Of a stretch of DNA of 49,075 bases, positions 48,971 through 49,075 are shown piece by piece. The stretch is taken from the NCBI GenBank assembly GCA_036397635.1, contig DASWIP010000115.1, positions 1 through 49,075 on the forward strand, read 5' to 3'. Within the stretch, counting starts at the first letter, position 1. Each line of letters opens with the position of its first letter. Both the position numbers and the translations under genes were made by a program. The notes under the pieces were generated by a model. The model saw only the letters and a program-made list of their open reading frames with translations, was not told the DNA's origin and did not search any database. The DNA is from DASWIP01 sp036397635. GTDB taxonomy: Bacteria > Actinomycetota > AC-67.

Positions 48971-49075
48971 GTACATGTAACGTTCGTCACACCGGGAGAG
49001 GGGCTTCGTTTGGGAGAACGCAGGTAGGGCAAGCCGAGCACGTCTTATGGGCTGAGAGCCCGTCAGTATATGTGG

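Noticed and set aside
1..49075. CRISPR arrays, tRNA and rRNA genes
   Set aside because: No direct-repeat/spacer pattern and no cloverleaf or rRNA sequence was recognised on either strand.

Overview
The window is high-GC, gene-dense DNA that reads as a chromosome segment of an actinomycete-like bacterium. The gene families point that way: a DUF222 HNH endonuclease, luciferase-like monooxygenases, a WS/DGAT acyltransferase beside a membrane-anchored lipase, IclR, TetR and PadR regulators, many acyl-CoA ligases and acyl-CoA dehydrogenases, and GTG/TTG starts with 4-nt stop/start overlaps. There is no rRNA, tRNA or CRISPR array, so finer placement is not possible from the sequence.

Layout. 1-4.9 kb: a truncated acyl-CoA dehydrogenase, a cupredoxin, a PQQ-type propeller protein, and a ribBA/FMN-reductase pair. 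5-15 kb: short-chain dehydrogenases, an Xre/RES toxin-antitoxin pair, a VOC/SnoaL pair, an LLM-SDR-SGNH-IclR operon, two VapBC modules, and an isochorismatase-like/TetR pair. 15-32.5 kb: lipid and acyl-CoA metabolism (LLM, three AMP-forming acyl-CoA ligases, a cyclase, WS/DGAT plus lipase, an ADP-forming acyl-CoA synthetase, a dienoyl-CoA-reductase-like SDR, a crotonase, a PadR-controlled methyltransferase and a flavin monooxygenase). 32.5-35.3 kb: a frameshifted cupin, a secreted subtilisin and a Cys-rich remnant. 35.3-41.1 kb: a six-gene operon (two acyl-CoA dehydrogenases, a thiolase-like protein, DUF35, a small-molecule kinase and an AttH/CrtC-like protein) chained by 4-nt overlaps. 41.7-49 kb: a run of small accessory genes, all on the minus strand.

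Two system-level signals stand out. First, the 41.7-49 kb region looks like an integron gene-cassette array without a visible integrase. Several intergenic gaps carry 57-75 bp imperfect palindromes with GTTRRRY/RYYYAAC-like ends, inner L-box pairs and a single unpaired G, as attC sites have; two of them (43309-43375 and 46697-46759) share the same L boxes. Cargo includes a kinase pair, a VOC protein, an FG-GAP repeat protein, HigBA, a RHH antitoxin with a PIN remnant, a luciferase-domain protein, an alpha/beta hydrolase and a small membrane protein.

Second, a 15-bp palindrome CTGACGG-N-CCGTCAG recurs at six promoters spread over 40 kb, nearly all of them driving acyl-CoA metabolism genes, and one precedes an operon that encodes a TetR regulator. 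This defines a probable local fatty-acid/acyl-CoA regulon with its own repressor. A separate 35-bp block is shared by the ribBA promoter and the promoter of the LLM operon. Two genes (a RES toxin and an acyl-CoA ligase) have no ATG/GTG/TTG codon ahead of conserved sequence and seem to start at CTG.
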